Made by a program: the position numbers and the translations under genes. From the NCBI RefSeq assembly GCF_018861315.1, contig NZ_JAHLDL010000018.1, positions 1-64,000 on the forward strand: 64,000 bases of DNA, in the 5' to 3' direction. The stretch's first letter is position 1. The number at the start of each line of letters is the position of its first letter. Origin of the DNA: Clostridium bowmanii. GTDB taxonomy: Bacteria; Bacillota; Clostridia; Clostridiales; Clostridiaceae. Positions 27,967-38,853 of the stretch are shown here, piece after piece. The notes under the pieces were generated by a model, which saw nothing but the letters and a program-made list of their open reading frames with translations, searched no databases and was not told where the DNA came from.

Positions 27967-29196
27967 TTGGAAAAATTATATTATGAAAATCCATATGAAA
28001 AAGAATTTACAGCTGAAATCATAGATGTATTTGAAAGTGAAAAAGAGTATCATATTGAGCTGGATAAAACTTGTTTTTACCCTGAAGGTGGTGGTCAGCC
28101 CTGTGATACTGGCTTTATAAATGGAGCTTGCGTAACATATGTATATGAAAAAGGTGAAAAAACATATCATGTAGTGGCAGTAAAACCTCTGAAAATTCAC
28201 AGGGTTAAATGTAGCATAAACTTTGACCTTAGATACGACTATATGCAGCAACACCTAGGTCAACATATACTTTCTGCTTGCATTGCTGATTTAACTAATG
28301 CAAATACCATTGGTTTTCACCTTGGAAAAGATTCTACAACTATTGATCTCCATAAAATTATTGACAATGATAAAATTAAAATTGCTGAAAGGAATGCTAA
28401 CAAAATAGTTTTAGACAATATTAAGGTAGAAACACTTTACCCAAGCAATTCTGAATTAAAAAAGTTAACACAAAGAAAAATCCCAGTAAAAGTTGGTGAA
28501 AAAGTTAGAATAGTTAAGATAGGTGATATTGATATAAACCCTTGCTGTGGATTGCATCCAAGTTCTACTATTGAGGTACAATTAATTAAGATAATAAAAT
28601 TCGAAAAATATAAAACTGGCATAAGAATCGAATTTTTATGTGGTTCAAGGGCAGTTTCTGATTATATTTCAAAACATGAATCCATAGATAAAATGTCTAA
28701 ACTTTTATCCTGCAATAGTACTACCCTTTTATCCGAGGTAGACCGCCTTTCTGGTGAGCTTAATAAAGCCCTAACTGAAAAGAGGACATTAAAGGCAGCC
28801 GTTGCGGAGTACGAAGTTCAAAATATGCTATCCACAGCTACAAAAATAGAAGATATTAGAGTGTTAAAATACATATATGATAATGGTGATTTAAAATACA
28901 CTAATATCTTAGCAACAAAATTAGTATCCTCACCAAAGGTTATAGTTTTATTTGGAGTGAAATCTGTTGATAAGGCTAATCTTCTATTCATGTGCTCAAA
29001 GGGTTTAAATATGCTTAGCATGAATTCTCTTCTTAAAGATGCAATAACCCTTATAGATGGAAAAGGTGGTGGAAGTGCCCTGTCTGCCCAAGGTGGAGGA
29101 AAGAATAATAATAATTTAGATTCCTCAATAGATTATGCTTACAACAAGGTTAAAGATCATATAATTTCCATTTCTAAAGTTTTAAAAAATAAATAA
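27967..29196 (+). CDS. AlaX-type alanyl-tRNA editing protein with DHHA1 domain
   Basis: The 409-residue protein has an N-terminal beta barrel (FYPEGGGQPCDTG), the editing zinc site made by QHLGQHIL and CCGLHPSS, a coiled coil (about 250-285), and a C-terminal DHHA1 domain ending GKGGGSALSAQGGG. It resembles the editing and C-Ala parts of alanyl-tRNA synthetase without the catalytic core. Long AlaX proteins hydrolyse Ser- or Gly-tRNA(Ala) in trans. I place the start at TTG 27967, 9 nt after AAGGAGA, rather than an ATG 75 nt upstream with no site. The gene is isolated and ends at a 19-bp terminator. Confidence 0.93.
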   Translation: MEKLYYENPYEKEFTAEIIDVFESEKEYHIELDKTCFYPEGGGQPCDTGFINGACVTYVYEKGEKTYHVVAVKPLKIHRVKCSINFDLRYDYMQQHLGQHILSACIADLTNANTIGFHLGKDSTTIDLHKIIDNDKIKIAERNANKIVLDNIKVETLYPSNSELKKLTQRKIPVKVGEKVRIVKIGDIDINPCCGLHPSSTIEVQLIKIIKFEKYKTGIRIEFLCGSRAVSDYISKHESIDKMSKLLSCNSTTLLSEVDRLSGELNKALTEKRTLKAAVAEYEVQNMLSTATKIEDIRVLKYIYDNGDLKYTNILATKLVSSPKVIVLFGVKSVDKANLLFMCSKGLNMLSMNSLLKDAITLIDGKGGGSALSAQGGGKNNNNLDSSIDYAYNKVKDHIISISKVLKNK

Positions 29197-29232
29197 CAAG
29201 TCAAAATACAGTAGTATTTTGACTTGTTATTT
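29191..29232. terminator. Bidirectional terminator between convergent genes
   Basis: A perfect 19-bp inverted repeat with a 4-nt loop, A-rich and T-rich at its two ends, lies between the AlaX gene and the convergent peptidase gene. Confidence 0.92.
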
Positions 29233-29253
29233 ATTTTAATCTGTTTAAACTTC

Positions 29254-30639
29254 CTATTCCACAAGAACAAAATCCCTAGCTCCGTATAATCCTTCAATAT
29301 ATGTTTTACCATCCTCTGACAATTCAATATTTAAAGGAGAAACCATTACCTCCCTTACTTTATAATATTTTGTGGTTCCATCTTCCTGAGGTTTATAAAA
29401 ACCAGAAAAATCATGTATAATGTAATGTTGTCCATTTAACCTGCCTAAATAAATCATTGCGTGTCCACTCATATAAACCGGTGTTCCAGGTTTCAATTTA
29501 TCCAGTAATTTTTCTCTATTTTCTATAACCATAAGTTCTGGCATTTCATAGAAATTACCAACTGCAAGTTCGCCCTGCTCGCCTGCATTTCTAGGAATAT
29601 TAATACCCATAGTTCTAAAGACATCCATTATAAGACTTGCGCAATCTCTGGCATTGAACATTCCACCCCATCCATATCTTTCACCTAAGAATTTAAAAGC
29701 ATTAACTAAAATATTCTCTCTGGTATAGGGTAAGTATCCTATTGAAACCTCCTCATTCCTAGCAATTAAAGCTAGCTTAAATTCAACCTCACCACTATTA
29801 TTTTTTGTTGGAAGTTTAACCACATAGTTACCCGTTGGATTTTGGCCAAAAATATCTTCTTCTATTTCATTAACATTGGCAAGTGGTATTCTAATACCCA
29901 TATCTAATTTTACTTCTGATAATTGTTCATTTAATGGATTATAATTCGTGAACACCCTTTTTCCTATTGTTACTATAAAATCTTGAGTTTTAAGATAATC
30001 AAAAAGTTCTTGTTTATTACAGATTGCCACATCTTTTTCAGGTATCCAAGCTAAGTAGTTGTACATCTGTGCCAAATACCATTTATTGTCCACACTTTTA
30101 TGAAGGATTACAAGTGGTTCAACAGGATAAACAGCTGTCTCTTGAAATCTATCAAATTCATAATTATCTCCAATTGTAAATACTGTATCATAGGTTGGAA
30201 ATGTCCTCATCACCGTCTTTCTAAAAGTTATTCCATATTCAATATGATTTTTGTCCATTAATCCGTGGACATTACAATTTTGTATTAACTTATTATAATA
30301 TTCTACACTTACTAATTTCCCGTCTTCATGGTACCTTTCATATTTTGGTAAACAACTAATGGTATTTAGCTTATCAATTAATTTTTCTTTACTAAGTGAT
30401 TCACTGTAATTTTCTAAATCCACAATAGACGTTACATCTTTTGTGCTTTTTTTATTATATGCTTCAATATGCTGAGCATCCATAATAACATCATTCATCC
30501 CACTTAGTCTTATCCAGTTTTTCGAGAAAAGCATTTCTTCCTTTAATTCTGGAATATTTGAAAGAGTGAACTTATCTGAGTTTTGGTTCCATAATTGCTT
30601 TGAGGATAAAATACCTTTATTAATCATTATAAATATCAT
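29254..30639 (-). CDS. SH3-domain NlpC/P60 cell-wall peptidase
   Basis: A 461-residue protein with an N-terminal stabilising domain, two SH3b-like regions (about 140-280) and a C-terminal NlpC/P60 cysteine peptidase with RDCASLIMDVF (Cys near 332) and SGHAMIYLG (catalytic His). This order matches the YkfC/dipeptidyl-peptidase VI type that trims murein peptides at gamma-Glu-diaminoacid bonds. No signal peptide is visible, which fits recycling of imported peptides in the cytoplasm. The start is uncertain: GAGGGG is 1 nt from the first ATG and 13 nt from the ATG at 30627. An ATT microsatellite lies just upstream. Confidence 0.85.
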   Translation of the reverse strand: MIFIMINKGILSSKQLWNQNSDKFTLSNIPELKEEMLFSKNWIRLSGMNDVIMDAQHIEAYNKKSTKDVTSIVDLENYSESLSKEKLIDKLNTISCLPKYERYHEDGKLVSVEYYNKLIQNCNVHGLMDKNHIEYGITFRKTVMRTFPTYDTVFTIGDNYEFDRFQETAVYPVEPLVILHKSVDNKWYLAQMYNYLAWIPEKDVAICNKQELFDYLKTQDFIVTIGKRVFTNYNPLNEQLSEVKLDMGIRIPLANVNEIEEDIFGQNPTGNYVVKLPTKNNSGEVEFKLALIARNEEVSIGYLPYTRENILVNAFKFLGERYGWGGMFNARDCASLIMDVFRTMGINIPRNAGEQGELAVGNFYEMPELMVIENREKLLDKLKPGTPVYMSGHAMIYLGRLNGQHYIIHDFSGFYKPQEDGTTKYYKVREVMVSPLNIELSEDGKTYIEGLYGARDFVLVE

Positions 30640-30661
30640 TCCCCTCGTTAAAATATATCCC

Positions 30662-30721
<60 letters not shown>

Positions 30722-30740
30722 ACCTTCTGATTTTCAATCC

Positions 30741-31958
30741 CTATTTGTTCAGAATTTTTTCTACTTTAGATGCTCTAAGTCTATGTGCATAATGCATGTC
30801 GGAACCGAGTAGCGGCCTAGCATAATTTAAGAAGGCTTCAGTTACATTATTGCATGCACTATTTATAAAATTATCTGGCATTACCTTTGTCTTGCCTGCT
30901 ACAAGTTCTAACTCAGTAAGTCTATAATCTACTGAATAATGACCTGTTCTATGAATAGTGATTGAACCATCAACATTATCCCAAAGTGCAAACTGCGCCG
31001 CTTTTTCTCCTACTTCTCTGGCCTCATTTCTATCTACATCCGACACACAGCCCATAAAACATCTTTGAGAATAGCCGAAGGTATCCGTTCTAACTCTTTT
31101 AATATTTAGATTATGTTTAATGTAGTTACCTAAAAGGTCACCTAATGCTCCTGATCCTGATAATTGTATATTTCCATGTTCATCTTTTTCTACTTTTTCC
31201 ATAAGACTTGAAATAATTGGTTTACCTTTTTCATCTACAATACCTTCTGAAACAGCTATTACACATCTTCCATATTTATCATAAACATTTTTTACATCAA
31301 CTAAAAATTGATCTATTTTAAAAACTCTTTCAGGCACATATATTAAATGTGGGCCATCATCTTCGTATTTTTTAGCAAGTGCTGCTGCTCCTGCTAAGAA
31401 CCCTGCATTACGTCCCATCACTACCCCTATATATACCCCTGGTAAGGCTCTGTTATCAAGATTGATTCCAATAAATGCATTTGTTATATATTTAGCTGCA
31501 GATCCATATCCAGGAGTATGGTCATTAATCATAAGATCATTGTCTATAGTTTTAGGTATATGAATTGCGCGAAGTTCGTAATTTGCAATTTTAGCTTGCT
31601 GATGTACTATTCTAACTGCATCTGATGAATCATTTCCACCAATATAAAAGAAATATCTTATTTCATGAGCTTTTAGCACTCTAAATATTTCCTTACAATA
31701 TTCTTCATCCGGCTTGTCCCTTGTAGATAAAAGTGCTGAGGATGGAGTCATAGCGACCTGCTCTAGATTATGAGTTGTCTCACGGCTTAAATCATGGAAA
31801 TTTTCATTAACTATTCCATTAACTCCATTTATAGCACCATATACTTTTGTTACTTGTGAAAATTTTCTTGCTTCTAGCACCGCACCCACTAGAGATTGAT
31901 TAATAACAGCAGTTGGTCCCCCACCTTGTGCAATTAAAACTTTACCTTCAATTATCAT
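30741..31958 (-). CDS. Pyrophosphate-dependent 6-phosphofructokinase
   Basis: The 405-residue enzyme is of the PfkA superfamily but carries the PPi-type residues: GGNDS in place of the ATP-type GGDGS, and PKTIDND with Lys in place of Gly. Other active-site features are GGGPTAVIN at the N-terminus, MGRNAGFLAGA and the PERVF segment. It phosphorylates fructose-6-phosphate with pyrophosphate reversibly, saving ATP in glycolysis. ATG follows AAGGAG. It is the upstream neighbour of the peptidase gene with no terminator between them except the microsatellite, so some read-through is possible. Confidence 0.92.
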   Translation of the reverse strand: MIIEGKVLIAQGGGPTAVINQSLVGAVLEARKFSQVTKVYGAINGVNGIVNENFHDLSRETTHNLEQVAMTPSSALLSTRDKPDEEYCKEIFRVLKAHEIRYFFYIGGNDSSDAVRIVHQQAKIANYELRAIHIPKTIDNDLMINDHTPGYGSAAKYITNAFIGINLDNRALPGVYIGVVMGRNAGFLAGAAALAKKYEDDGPHLIYVPERVFKIDQFLVDVKNVYDKYGRCVIAVSEGIVDEKGKPIISSLMEKVEKDEHGNIQLSGSGALGDLLGNYIKHNLNIKRVRTDTFGYSQRCFMGCVSDVDRNEAREVGEKAAQFALWDNVDGSITIHRTGHYSVDYRLTELELVAGKTKVMPDNFINSACNNVTEAFLNYARPLLGSDMHYAHRLRASKVEKILNK

Positions 31959-32054
31959 ATTTTCACACTCCTTATAATTTTATGATTCCTTTGAATTAAG
32001 TTTGCTATAATATTGTTGTATCTACTCTCTATTTTATTACTTCATAAAACTTTA

Positions 32055-32092
32055 TAAAAAAAGCCCAATTTGATTATTAATCATACTGGGCT
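32055..32092 (-). terminator. Terminator of the thiamine salvage operon
   Basis: AGCCCA and TGGGCT arms with an inner GAT/ATC pairing; read on the minus strand the stem is followed by TTTTTTTATA. It lies about 125 nt after thiE. Confidence 0.8.
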
Positions 32093-32218
32093 AACTCACA
32101 TTAATGTGTTTAAATTGCTTATAAATAAATCACTAATTATTAAATTTAATTCTAAATAGATTATAATTTGTTTTACCATAAATTACAAGTAGTTTTTTAA
32201 ATTTTCTAAATATTCATT

Positions 32219-32845
32219 CTATAATTTAATTAAAATGCCTAGTTTTTCTGCTGCTATTTTTACTGATTTTTTACCAAGAATAGCCGAGATTACTGCTATA
32301 CCATCAATATTAGCTGGCCTTAATAGTGATACATTCTTTTCGCTAATTCCACCAATAGCAACTACAGGGATAGAAATACCTTCTTTTATTTCTTTCAAAC
32401 AGTTTATTGTCACTGCACTAGCATCATCTTTAGTAGTTGTATGGAACATAGCTCCCACCCCTACATAATCTGCTCCTTGCCTCTCTGCCTTTTGTGCTTG
32501 TTTTAATGTTTCAGTAGAAACACCTATTATTTTATTATCGCCTAATATGCGTCTTGCTATATCTGCTGGCATATCCCTTTGCCCCAGGTGAACCCCTGCT
32601 GCACCTATTGCCTGGGCAATATCAAGTCTATCGTTAATTATCATTGGAACTTTATATTTATCAGTAATTATCTTTAATTTTAGTGCAAAATTATAAAATT
32701 CTAGAGTACCCATGTTTTTTTCTCTAATCTGCACTAAGGTAACCCCACCTTTTATTGCCTCCTCAACATCAGTATATATATCTGTATCCACTAGTACATC
32801 TCTATCTGTAACAAGGTATAGGCTGTAATCTATATTACTTCTCAT
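32219..32845 (-). CDS. thiE: Thiamine-phosphate synthase
   Basis: The 208-residue TIM-barrel enzyme joins HMP-pyrophosphate and thiazole phosphate to give thiamine monophosphate. Typical motifs are present: VQIREKN, PMIINDRLDIA, GVHLGQRDMP and GADYVGVGAMFHTTTK, with VVAIGGI near the phosphate site. Its ATG overlaps the thiM stop by 11 bases, so it is the last gene of the riboswitch-controlled salvage operon. Confidence 0.97.
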   Translation of the reverse strand: MRSNIDYSLYLVTDRDVLVDTDIYTDVEEAIKGGVTLVQIREKNMGTLEFYNFALKLKIITDKYKVPMIINDRLDIAQAIGAAGVHLGQRDMPADIARRILGDNKIIGVSTETLKQAQKAERQGADYVGVGAMFHTTTKDDASAVTINCLKEIKEGISIPVVAIGGISEKNVSLLRPANIDGIAVISAILGKKSVKIAAEKLGILIKL

Positions 32846-33671
32846 TTATTTTGCTCCTTTTCATTATTTCAGTTTCTGTCAAATTATAAATAGCATCTAT
32901 AATTTTTACTTTTAGTGTTCCTGTGCCACCCCTATTTTTATCTAAGCCTTCATAGGCTATTTCTCCTGCAATCCCCATAGAAACAACTCCTGACAATGCT
33001 GCTAGAAGATTGTTATCTCCTGCACCTAAACAACAACCAATAAGTGATGTACACATACATCCTGTACCTGTAACCTTAGCCATTATCTTATGCCCATTTG
33101 ATGCGGTGTAAAGATTTTCTCCATCTGTTATTATGTCCACCGCACCAGTTATAGCTACCACTGTATTAAATTTAGTTGCAAGTGCCTTTGCCATTTCTTT
33201 TACCTGAGTAAATTCATTACCATCTACGGAAGCACTTACGCAGGCATCTACACCTTTTGTTTTAGCTTCTATACCATATAGTGTTTTTATTTCTGATAAG
33301 TTTCCTCTGATAACGGAGAGTTTCACTTCACTTATGATCTTTTTAGCTGTATTAGTTCTATAAGTCGTAGCACCTGCCCCAACAGGATCTAGAATAACAG
33401 GGATATTAAATTTATTAGCTGTTTTTCCTGCCAGAAGCATGGACTGTATACTTGTAGTGTTTAAAGTTCCTATATTTATAACAAGTGCCGATGAGAGAGA
33501 TACCATGTCACTGACTTCATTAATGTCATCTGCCATAACTGGTGACCCACCTATAGCAAGAGTAATATTAGCACAATCATTAACTGTAACATAATTTGTT
33601 ATATGATGAACCAAGGGGCCTTTTTCTTTTACATTGTTTAATAATTTTATTATTTTTTTATTAATTTCCAT
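32835..33671 (-). CDS. thiM: Hydroxyethylthiazole kinase
   Basis: The 278-residue enzyme phosphorylates the thiazole alcohol salvaged from thiamine breakdown. The family signatures LVHHITNYVTVNDCAN, GGSPVMADD, PVILDPVGAGATTYR and GTGCMCTSLIGC (the ATP site with a conserved Cys) are all present. The start overlaps the cytX stop by 22 bases with GGTGA as ribosome site. It supplies THZ-P for ThiE. Confidence 0.97.
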   Translation of the reverse strand: MEINKKIIKLLNNVKEKGPLVHHITNYVTVNDCANITLAIGGSPVMADDINEVSDMVSLSSALVINIGTLNTTSIQSMLLAGKTANKFNIPVILDPVGAGATTYRTNTAKKIISEVKLSVIRGNLSEIKTLYGIEAKTKGVDACVSASVDGNEFTQVKEMAKALATKFNTVVAITGAVDIITDGENLYTASNGHKIMAKVTGTGCMCTSLIGCCLGAGDNNLLAALSGVVSMGIAGEIAYEGLDKNRGGTGTLKVKIIDAIYNLTETEIMKRSKINEK

Positions 33672-34864
33672 TTACACGTCACCCTCCAACTTATTGCGTA
33701 TATAAATCCTGTAATTATCATAACTGGTACTGTAGCTCCAAGTATCAAATCAAGTTTTATAAAGCTATAGTAAATTACTATTCCCATAATCCATACAAGG
33801 ATTGCTCCAAAGTTTATAAGAACACTAGATTGCACTTTTGTATTTTTCTTTATTATAAAATAATCAGTAATTAAAATTGCAAATAATGGTGCAAATAATG
33901 AGCCTATTGCATATAAAAAACTCTCGTAATTTCCCATTGGAAAAATTATAGCAGCTAGTGTTCCAAGAATAGTCATAACAATACCAACCTTTTTTTCACT
34001 AAGTTTTGGCATAATGTTTAAGAATGAAACTCCTGCTGAATACACGTCTAAAAATGTTGTGGTTACTGTTGATAACACAACTATTCCAAGAGCTGCAAAT
34101 CCCAAATTTACAGCAAGCATCATTGCTGAAGGATCTGAATTATTTGAAACTATTGCAGCCCCGAGGCCAATAATAAACATCCATGAACTTCCTAAAAAGT
34201 AACCTATAAAAATTCCATAAGCTCCTCCCTTTTCACTTTTTGCAAATCTAGTATAATCTGCAATTAGTGGTAGCCAAGAAAGAGGCATAATTACACTAAG
34301 TTCTAATGCTCCCCCAAATGAAACTCCCTTACTACTTGCTTTTAGTAATAATGTCTTATCCTTAAAAATAATAGTTCCAAGTACTAATGTAAGTATAAAA
34401 AGTAAAGTTACAGCTGTGATATTTAATTTTTTCATACCCGCATTTCCAAAGTAAAGCCACAACATGGTAAGTACTCCAATAAGCAATATAAAAACTGAAA
34501 CATTATCGAATTTCCATAGACTTTGGGAAATCAAGTTTACAGAATTCGCTGCTACCTTTATCATAATTGCAGTCCACCCAAGCAGTTGAAGTATATTTAA
34601 AAGTGAAAATAAATATGTACTATATACTCCAAAAGAAATATTGGTTGAAGTCATTGCTGGCACCTTTTCCCTAGTACCTATAATGCCTCCTAGTATCAAT
34701 ATTCCGGTTCCAATTAAATGTCCAATTAAAATTACTATTATCCCTATTTTGAAGCCTAAGGGTGCAATTAATCCTCCTGTCAATATTTCAGCAGCAGAAA
34801 CCGCAGCTCCAAACCATAAAAATAAGAAGGTCCAAAAGCCTAATTTTTCATTTTCATTAATCAT
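33650..34864 (-). CDS. cytX: Hydroxymethylpyrimidine permease CytX
   Basis: A 404-residue NCS1-family (cytosine/purine) permease with about 12 membrane segments; motifs such as WFGAAVSAAEILTGG, TSTNISFGVYSTYLFSLLNILQLLGW and PLSWLPLIADYTRF fit the CytX subgroup that clusters with thi genes and imports HMP. It lies between thiD and thiM with 8- and 22-base overlaps. Transport of HMP is inferred from subgroup and context. Confidence 0.9.
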   Translation of the reverse strand: MINENEKLGFWTFLFLWFGAAVSAAEILTGGLIAPLGFKIGIIVILIGHLIGTGILILGGIIGTREKVPAMTSTNISFGVYSTYLFSLLNILQLLGWTAIMIKVAANSVNLISQSLWKFDNVSVFILLIGVLTMLWLYFGNAGMKKLNITAVTLLFILTLVLGTIIFKDKTLLLKASSKGVSFGGALELSVIMPLSWLPLIADYTRFAKSEKGGAYGIFIGYFLGSSWMFIIGLGAAIVSNNSDPSAMMLAVNLGFAALGIVVLSTVTTTFLDVYSAGVSFLNIMPKLSEKKVGIVMTILGTLAAIIFPMGNYESFLYAIGSLFAPLFAILITDYFIIKKNTKVQSSVLINFGAILVWIMGIVIYYSFIKLDLILGATVPVMIITGFIYAISWRVTCKWKLIKK

Positions 34865-35681
34865 TCGCTATTCCTGCTTTTTTATATAATTCATAGAAAT
34901 GATTGGTAGGACCTACGCCTTGCCCTATATCTAAGGAATGCTTTATAGCAATTGTTATGTACTCTTTCGAATTTTTTATTGCATCCTTCATACTAAAACC
35001 CCGTGCCAAATTTGCGGCTATGGCAGATGATAGTGTACATCCCGTTCCATGAGTATTTTTCGTATTTATTCTTTCAGATTTAAAATGTATAATTTCTATT
35101 CCGTCATAAAATACATCTATAGCATCTCCCTGCATATGTCCTCCCTTTAAGAGCACACTTTTACAGCCCAGCTTGTACATTTCTTTTACAGCAGTTTCCA
35201 TATCTTCTACTGTTTCAATGCTAGTAATGTCTGAGCCCACTTCACGTAGAATTTCTTCGGCCTCCGGAACATTAGGTGTAATAAGTGATGCTAATGGAAT
35301 TAGTTTTTTAATCAAGGCAGTTTTTGACTCTGGCTTTAACAGTGAATAACCACTTTTAGAGATCATTACAGGATCAAGTACTATGTTTTTCGGCTTGTAT
35401 TGTTCTAACTTCTCACTTATGGCATCAATAGTTGAAATCACAGACACCATACCAATTTTAACTGCATCTACAACTATGTCTGTAAATATAGCATCAATTT
35501 GCGCCTTTATAATTTCCACCTCCAAATCTTGTACTGCAAAAACTCCCATGGTATTCTGCGCAGTTATCGCTGTAATAACACTCATCCCATAAACTCCATT
35601 GGCGCTAAAGCTTTTCAAATCTGCTTGTATGCCTGCGCCTCCACAACTGTCAGAACCCGCTATTGTTAAAACTTTTTTCAT
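34857..35681 (-). CDS. thiD: Hydroxymethylpyrimidine/phosphomethylpyrimidine kinase
   Basis: A 274-residue ribokinase-fold enzyme that phosphorylates HMP twice to HMP-PP. It shows the ThiD start TIAGSDSCGGAGIQADLKSF, AITAQNT, NIVLDPVMISKSG, TPNVPEAEEIL and the ATP/anion-hole NTHGTGCTLSSAIAA. AGGAGG is 7 nt before ATG. It provides the pyrimidine half for ThiE. Intact, in contrast to the thiW fragment upstream. Confidence 0.97.
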   Translation of the reverse strand: MKKVLTIAGSDSCGGAGIQADLKSFSANGVYGMSVITAITAQNTMGVFAVQDLEVEIIKAQIDAIFTDIVVDAVKIGMVSVISTIDAISEKLEQYKPKNIVLDPVMISKSGYSLLKPESKTALIKKLIPLASLITPNVPEAEEILREVGSDITSIETVEDMETAVKEMYKLGCKSVLLKGGHMQGDAIDVFYDGIEIIHFKSERINTKNTHGTGCTLSSAIAANLARGFSMKDAIKNSKEYITIAIKHSLDIGQGVGPTNHFYELYKKAGIAND

Positions 35682-35709
35682 ATGTATTTCCTCCTAATTC
35701 TTATCTATT

Positions 35710-36141
35710 TTAAGCTTCTTTATTTATATTAATTAATTTTTTTAAATCTAAAACTTTAACAATAAAAAATGTGATTAGACTTCCTCCAAGCGTACTTATT
35801 AAAAATGGAGTTGCAAAGAATAGTGCGCCAACTTTTTTACCCATTATAAAGTTAGCTATTGGAAATGCTAATATCCCCCCTAAAATTCCTGTCCCAAATA
35901 TTTCTCCAGCTACTGCCAGCAGATTATATTTGGTTTTCTTATACAAGATTCCAGCTAAAAGTGCTCCAATCATGCTTCCTGGGAAGGCCAAAAAAGAACC
36001 TGTACCTAATATGTTTCTAAGTAGTGATATACAGAAGGCTATAGCCACAGCATATCCAGGGCCTAAAAGCACAGCAGCTAAAACATTTATCGTTTGTCCT
36101 CTCATAATAAAATTAAAAAAGAATAAACTGATAATATCCAC
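35710..36141 (-). pseudogene. thiW: 5'-truncated thiW (thiazole ECF transporter S component)
   Basis: The frame has the ThiW core: INVLAAVLLGPGYAVAIAF, LLRNILGTGSFLAFPGSMIGALLAG, GEIFGTGILGGILAFPIA and a final membrane helix. From family knowledge ThiW should carry about 30-40 residues before INVLAAVL, including the first membrane helix. Here that region is replaced by a dozen unrelated residues from a GTG at 36141 with a poor ribosome site, or by an ATG at 36105 with none. Only about 30 nt separate the GTG from the riboswitch terminator, so the 5' part seems deleted rather than frameshifted. It is first in the operon. Loss of thiazole uptake is likely but not proven. Confidence 0.7.
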
Positions 36142-36171
36142 TCTGTAGTGTAGTTTTTTTAGATGTTAAAC

Positions 36172-36350
36172 AAAAAAAACACAAATCTCTAGGATTTGTG
36201 TTTAAATTACCATGCTATATAAAATATATACATATATAATACACCATTAAACAACTTCCTACGCTGGCATTATCCAGTTCAGGTTATTAGGGTCAAAGAA
36301 TTACAGTTCTTGTTCTCAGTTGGCTTATCCAACTCCCCTGTGTTTGGTTA
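36172..36350 (-). promoter_or_regulatory. TPP riboswitch with terminator (OFF switch)
   Basis: On the minus strand the THI-box is complete: GGGGAG, then GCCAACTGAGA, ACCCT, AACCTGA, and TGGATAATGCCAGCGTAGG (aptamer about 36250-36345). About 50 nt downstream lies an intrinsic terminator, AACACAAATC/GATTTGTGTT with eight T (36172-36203). TPP binding should favour termination and shut off the whole salvage operon. Confidence 0.97.
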
Positions 36351-36522
36351 TTCATTTTTATTTCATCTACTAATAATAACACAACAAATTATTATAAACA
36401 AATAATTAATCTTAGATTATACTCTTAAATGCTATCATAATAAAATTAGGATTTAACAGATGACCTAATATTACCATCTATATTATATAACATTATGGTT
36501 AAGCTATAAATGGCACTGAATA

Positions 36523-36530
36523 CATACAGT
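36523..36530 (+). promoter_or_regulatory. Possible sporulation-type -10 (CATACAGT)
   Basis: CATACAGT resembles the CATACA-type -10 of SigE/SigK promoters, 38 nt before the start codon of the gamma-SASP-like gene, with a CTATAA at about the right -35 distance. Tentative. Confidence 0.3.
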
Positions 36531-36560
36531 GTAAATAATATATTTGAAGGGAGAATGTTT

Positions 36561-36986
36561 ATGAACAATAATTTAGAAGAAACAAAAAAATTAAACTCTC
36601 AATCAGTAGCAAATAAAGGAAATAGCGGTGTTTCAAACTCCGGTATGACTAGTAGTTCTAGTAATGCTACTAGTTTAGAAGAGACAAAACAATTAAATAA
36701 TCAATCAGCTTCCAATTCAGGTAATAGTAATGTTTCCAACTATGGTATGAATAGTGCAGCTAACATGGATAATCTAAGTAGTAGCACTAATAGTAATACT
36801 TTGGAAGAAACAAAGAAATTGAATAATCAATCAGCTTCCAATTCAGGTAATAGTAATGTTTCCAACTATGGCATGAATAGTACGGCTAACATGGATAATC
36901 TAAGTAGTAGCTCTAATAGTAAAACTTTAGAAGAAACAAAAAAATTAAATGCTGAGTCAGTAGCAAATAAAGGCAATAATAAATAA
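36561..36986 (+). CDS. Gamma-type SASP-like repeat protein
   Basis: A 141-residue hydrophilic protein of three full repeats plus a final half: LEETKKLN(N/S)QS...GNS.VSNSGM... Each unit is about 40 residues and dominated by Asn, Ser, Lys and Glu. The core KKLNNQSASNSGN with aromatic-Gly-Met resembles gamma-type small acid-soluble spore protein repeats (RKQNQQSA-G-Q-F-G pattern) that serve as amino-acid stores in spores. Repeats 2 and 3 are nearly identical at DNA level, implying recent duplication. GAAGGGAG is 7 nt before ATG. A terminator follows. Spore role is inferred from resemblance and sporulating host. Confidence 0.55.
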   Translation: MNNNLEETKKLNSQSVANKGNSGVSNSGMTSSSSNATSLEETKQLNNQSASNSGNSNVSNYGMNSAANMDNLSSSTNSNTLEETKKLNNQSASNSGNSNVSNYGMNSTANMDNLSSSSNSKTLEETKKLNAESVANKGNNK

Positions 36987-36990
36987 ATAA

Positions 36991-37023
36991 AATTAAGGCA
37001 GAGATAATTCTGCCTTAATTTTA
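36991..37023 (+). terminator. Terminator of the repeat-protein gene
   Basis: An AATTAAGGCAGA stem closes on TCTGCCTTAATT with a 6-nt loop and TTTTA after it, 5 nt beyond the stop. Confidence 0.88.
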
Positions 37024-37045
37024 TGCTTACATTACAAAAAAACTA

Positions 37046-37075
37046 TTGCTTTTTGGGTACCATCTATCATATTAT
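37046..37075 (+). promoter_or_regulatory. Promoter of the ArfA-like gene
   Basis: TTGCTT and TATTAT at 18-nt spacing, 32 nt before the start codon, in a gap just after the previous terminator. A good vegetative-type promoter. Confidence 0.6.
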
Positions 37076-37106
37076 AGAGTAAACACAAAATGAAAGGGTG
37101 ATTTAA

Positions 37107-38844
<1,738 letters not shown>

Positions 38845-38853
38845 TTAATACAT

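Noticed and set aside
36561-36986. CRISPR-like tandem repeats
   Set aside because: The repeats are in frame, encode LEETKKLN units and lack spacers; they are protein repeats.
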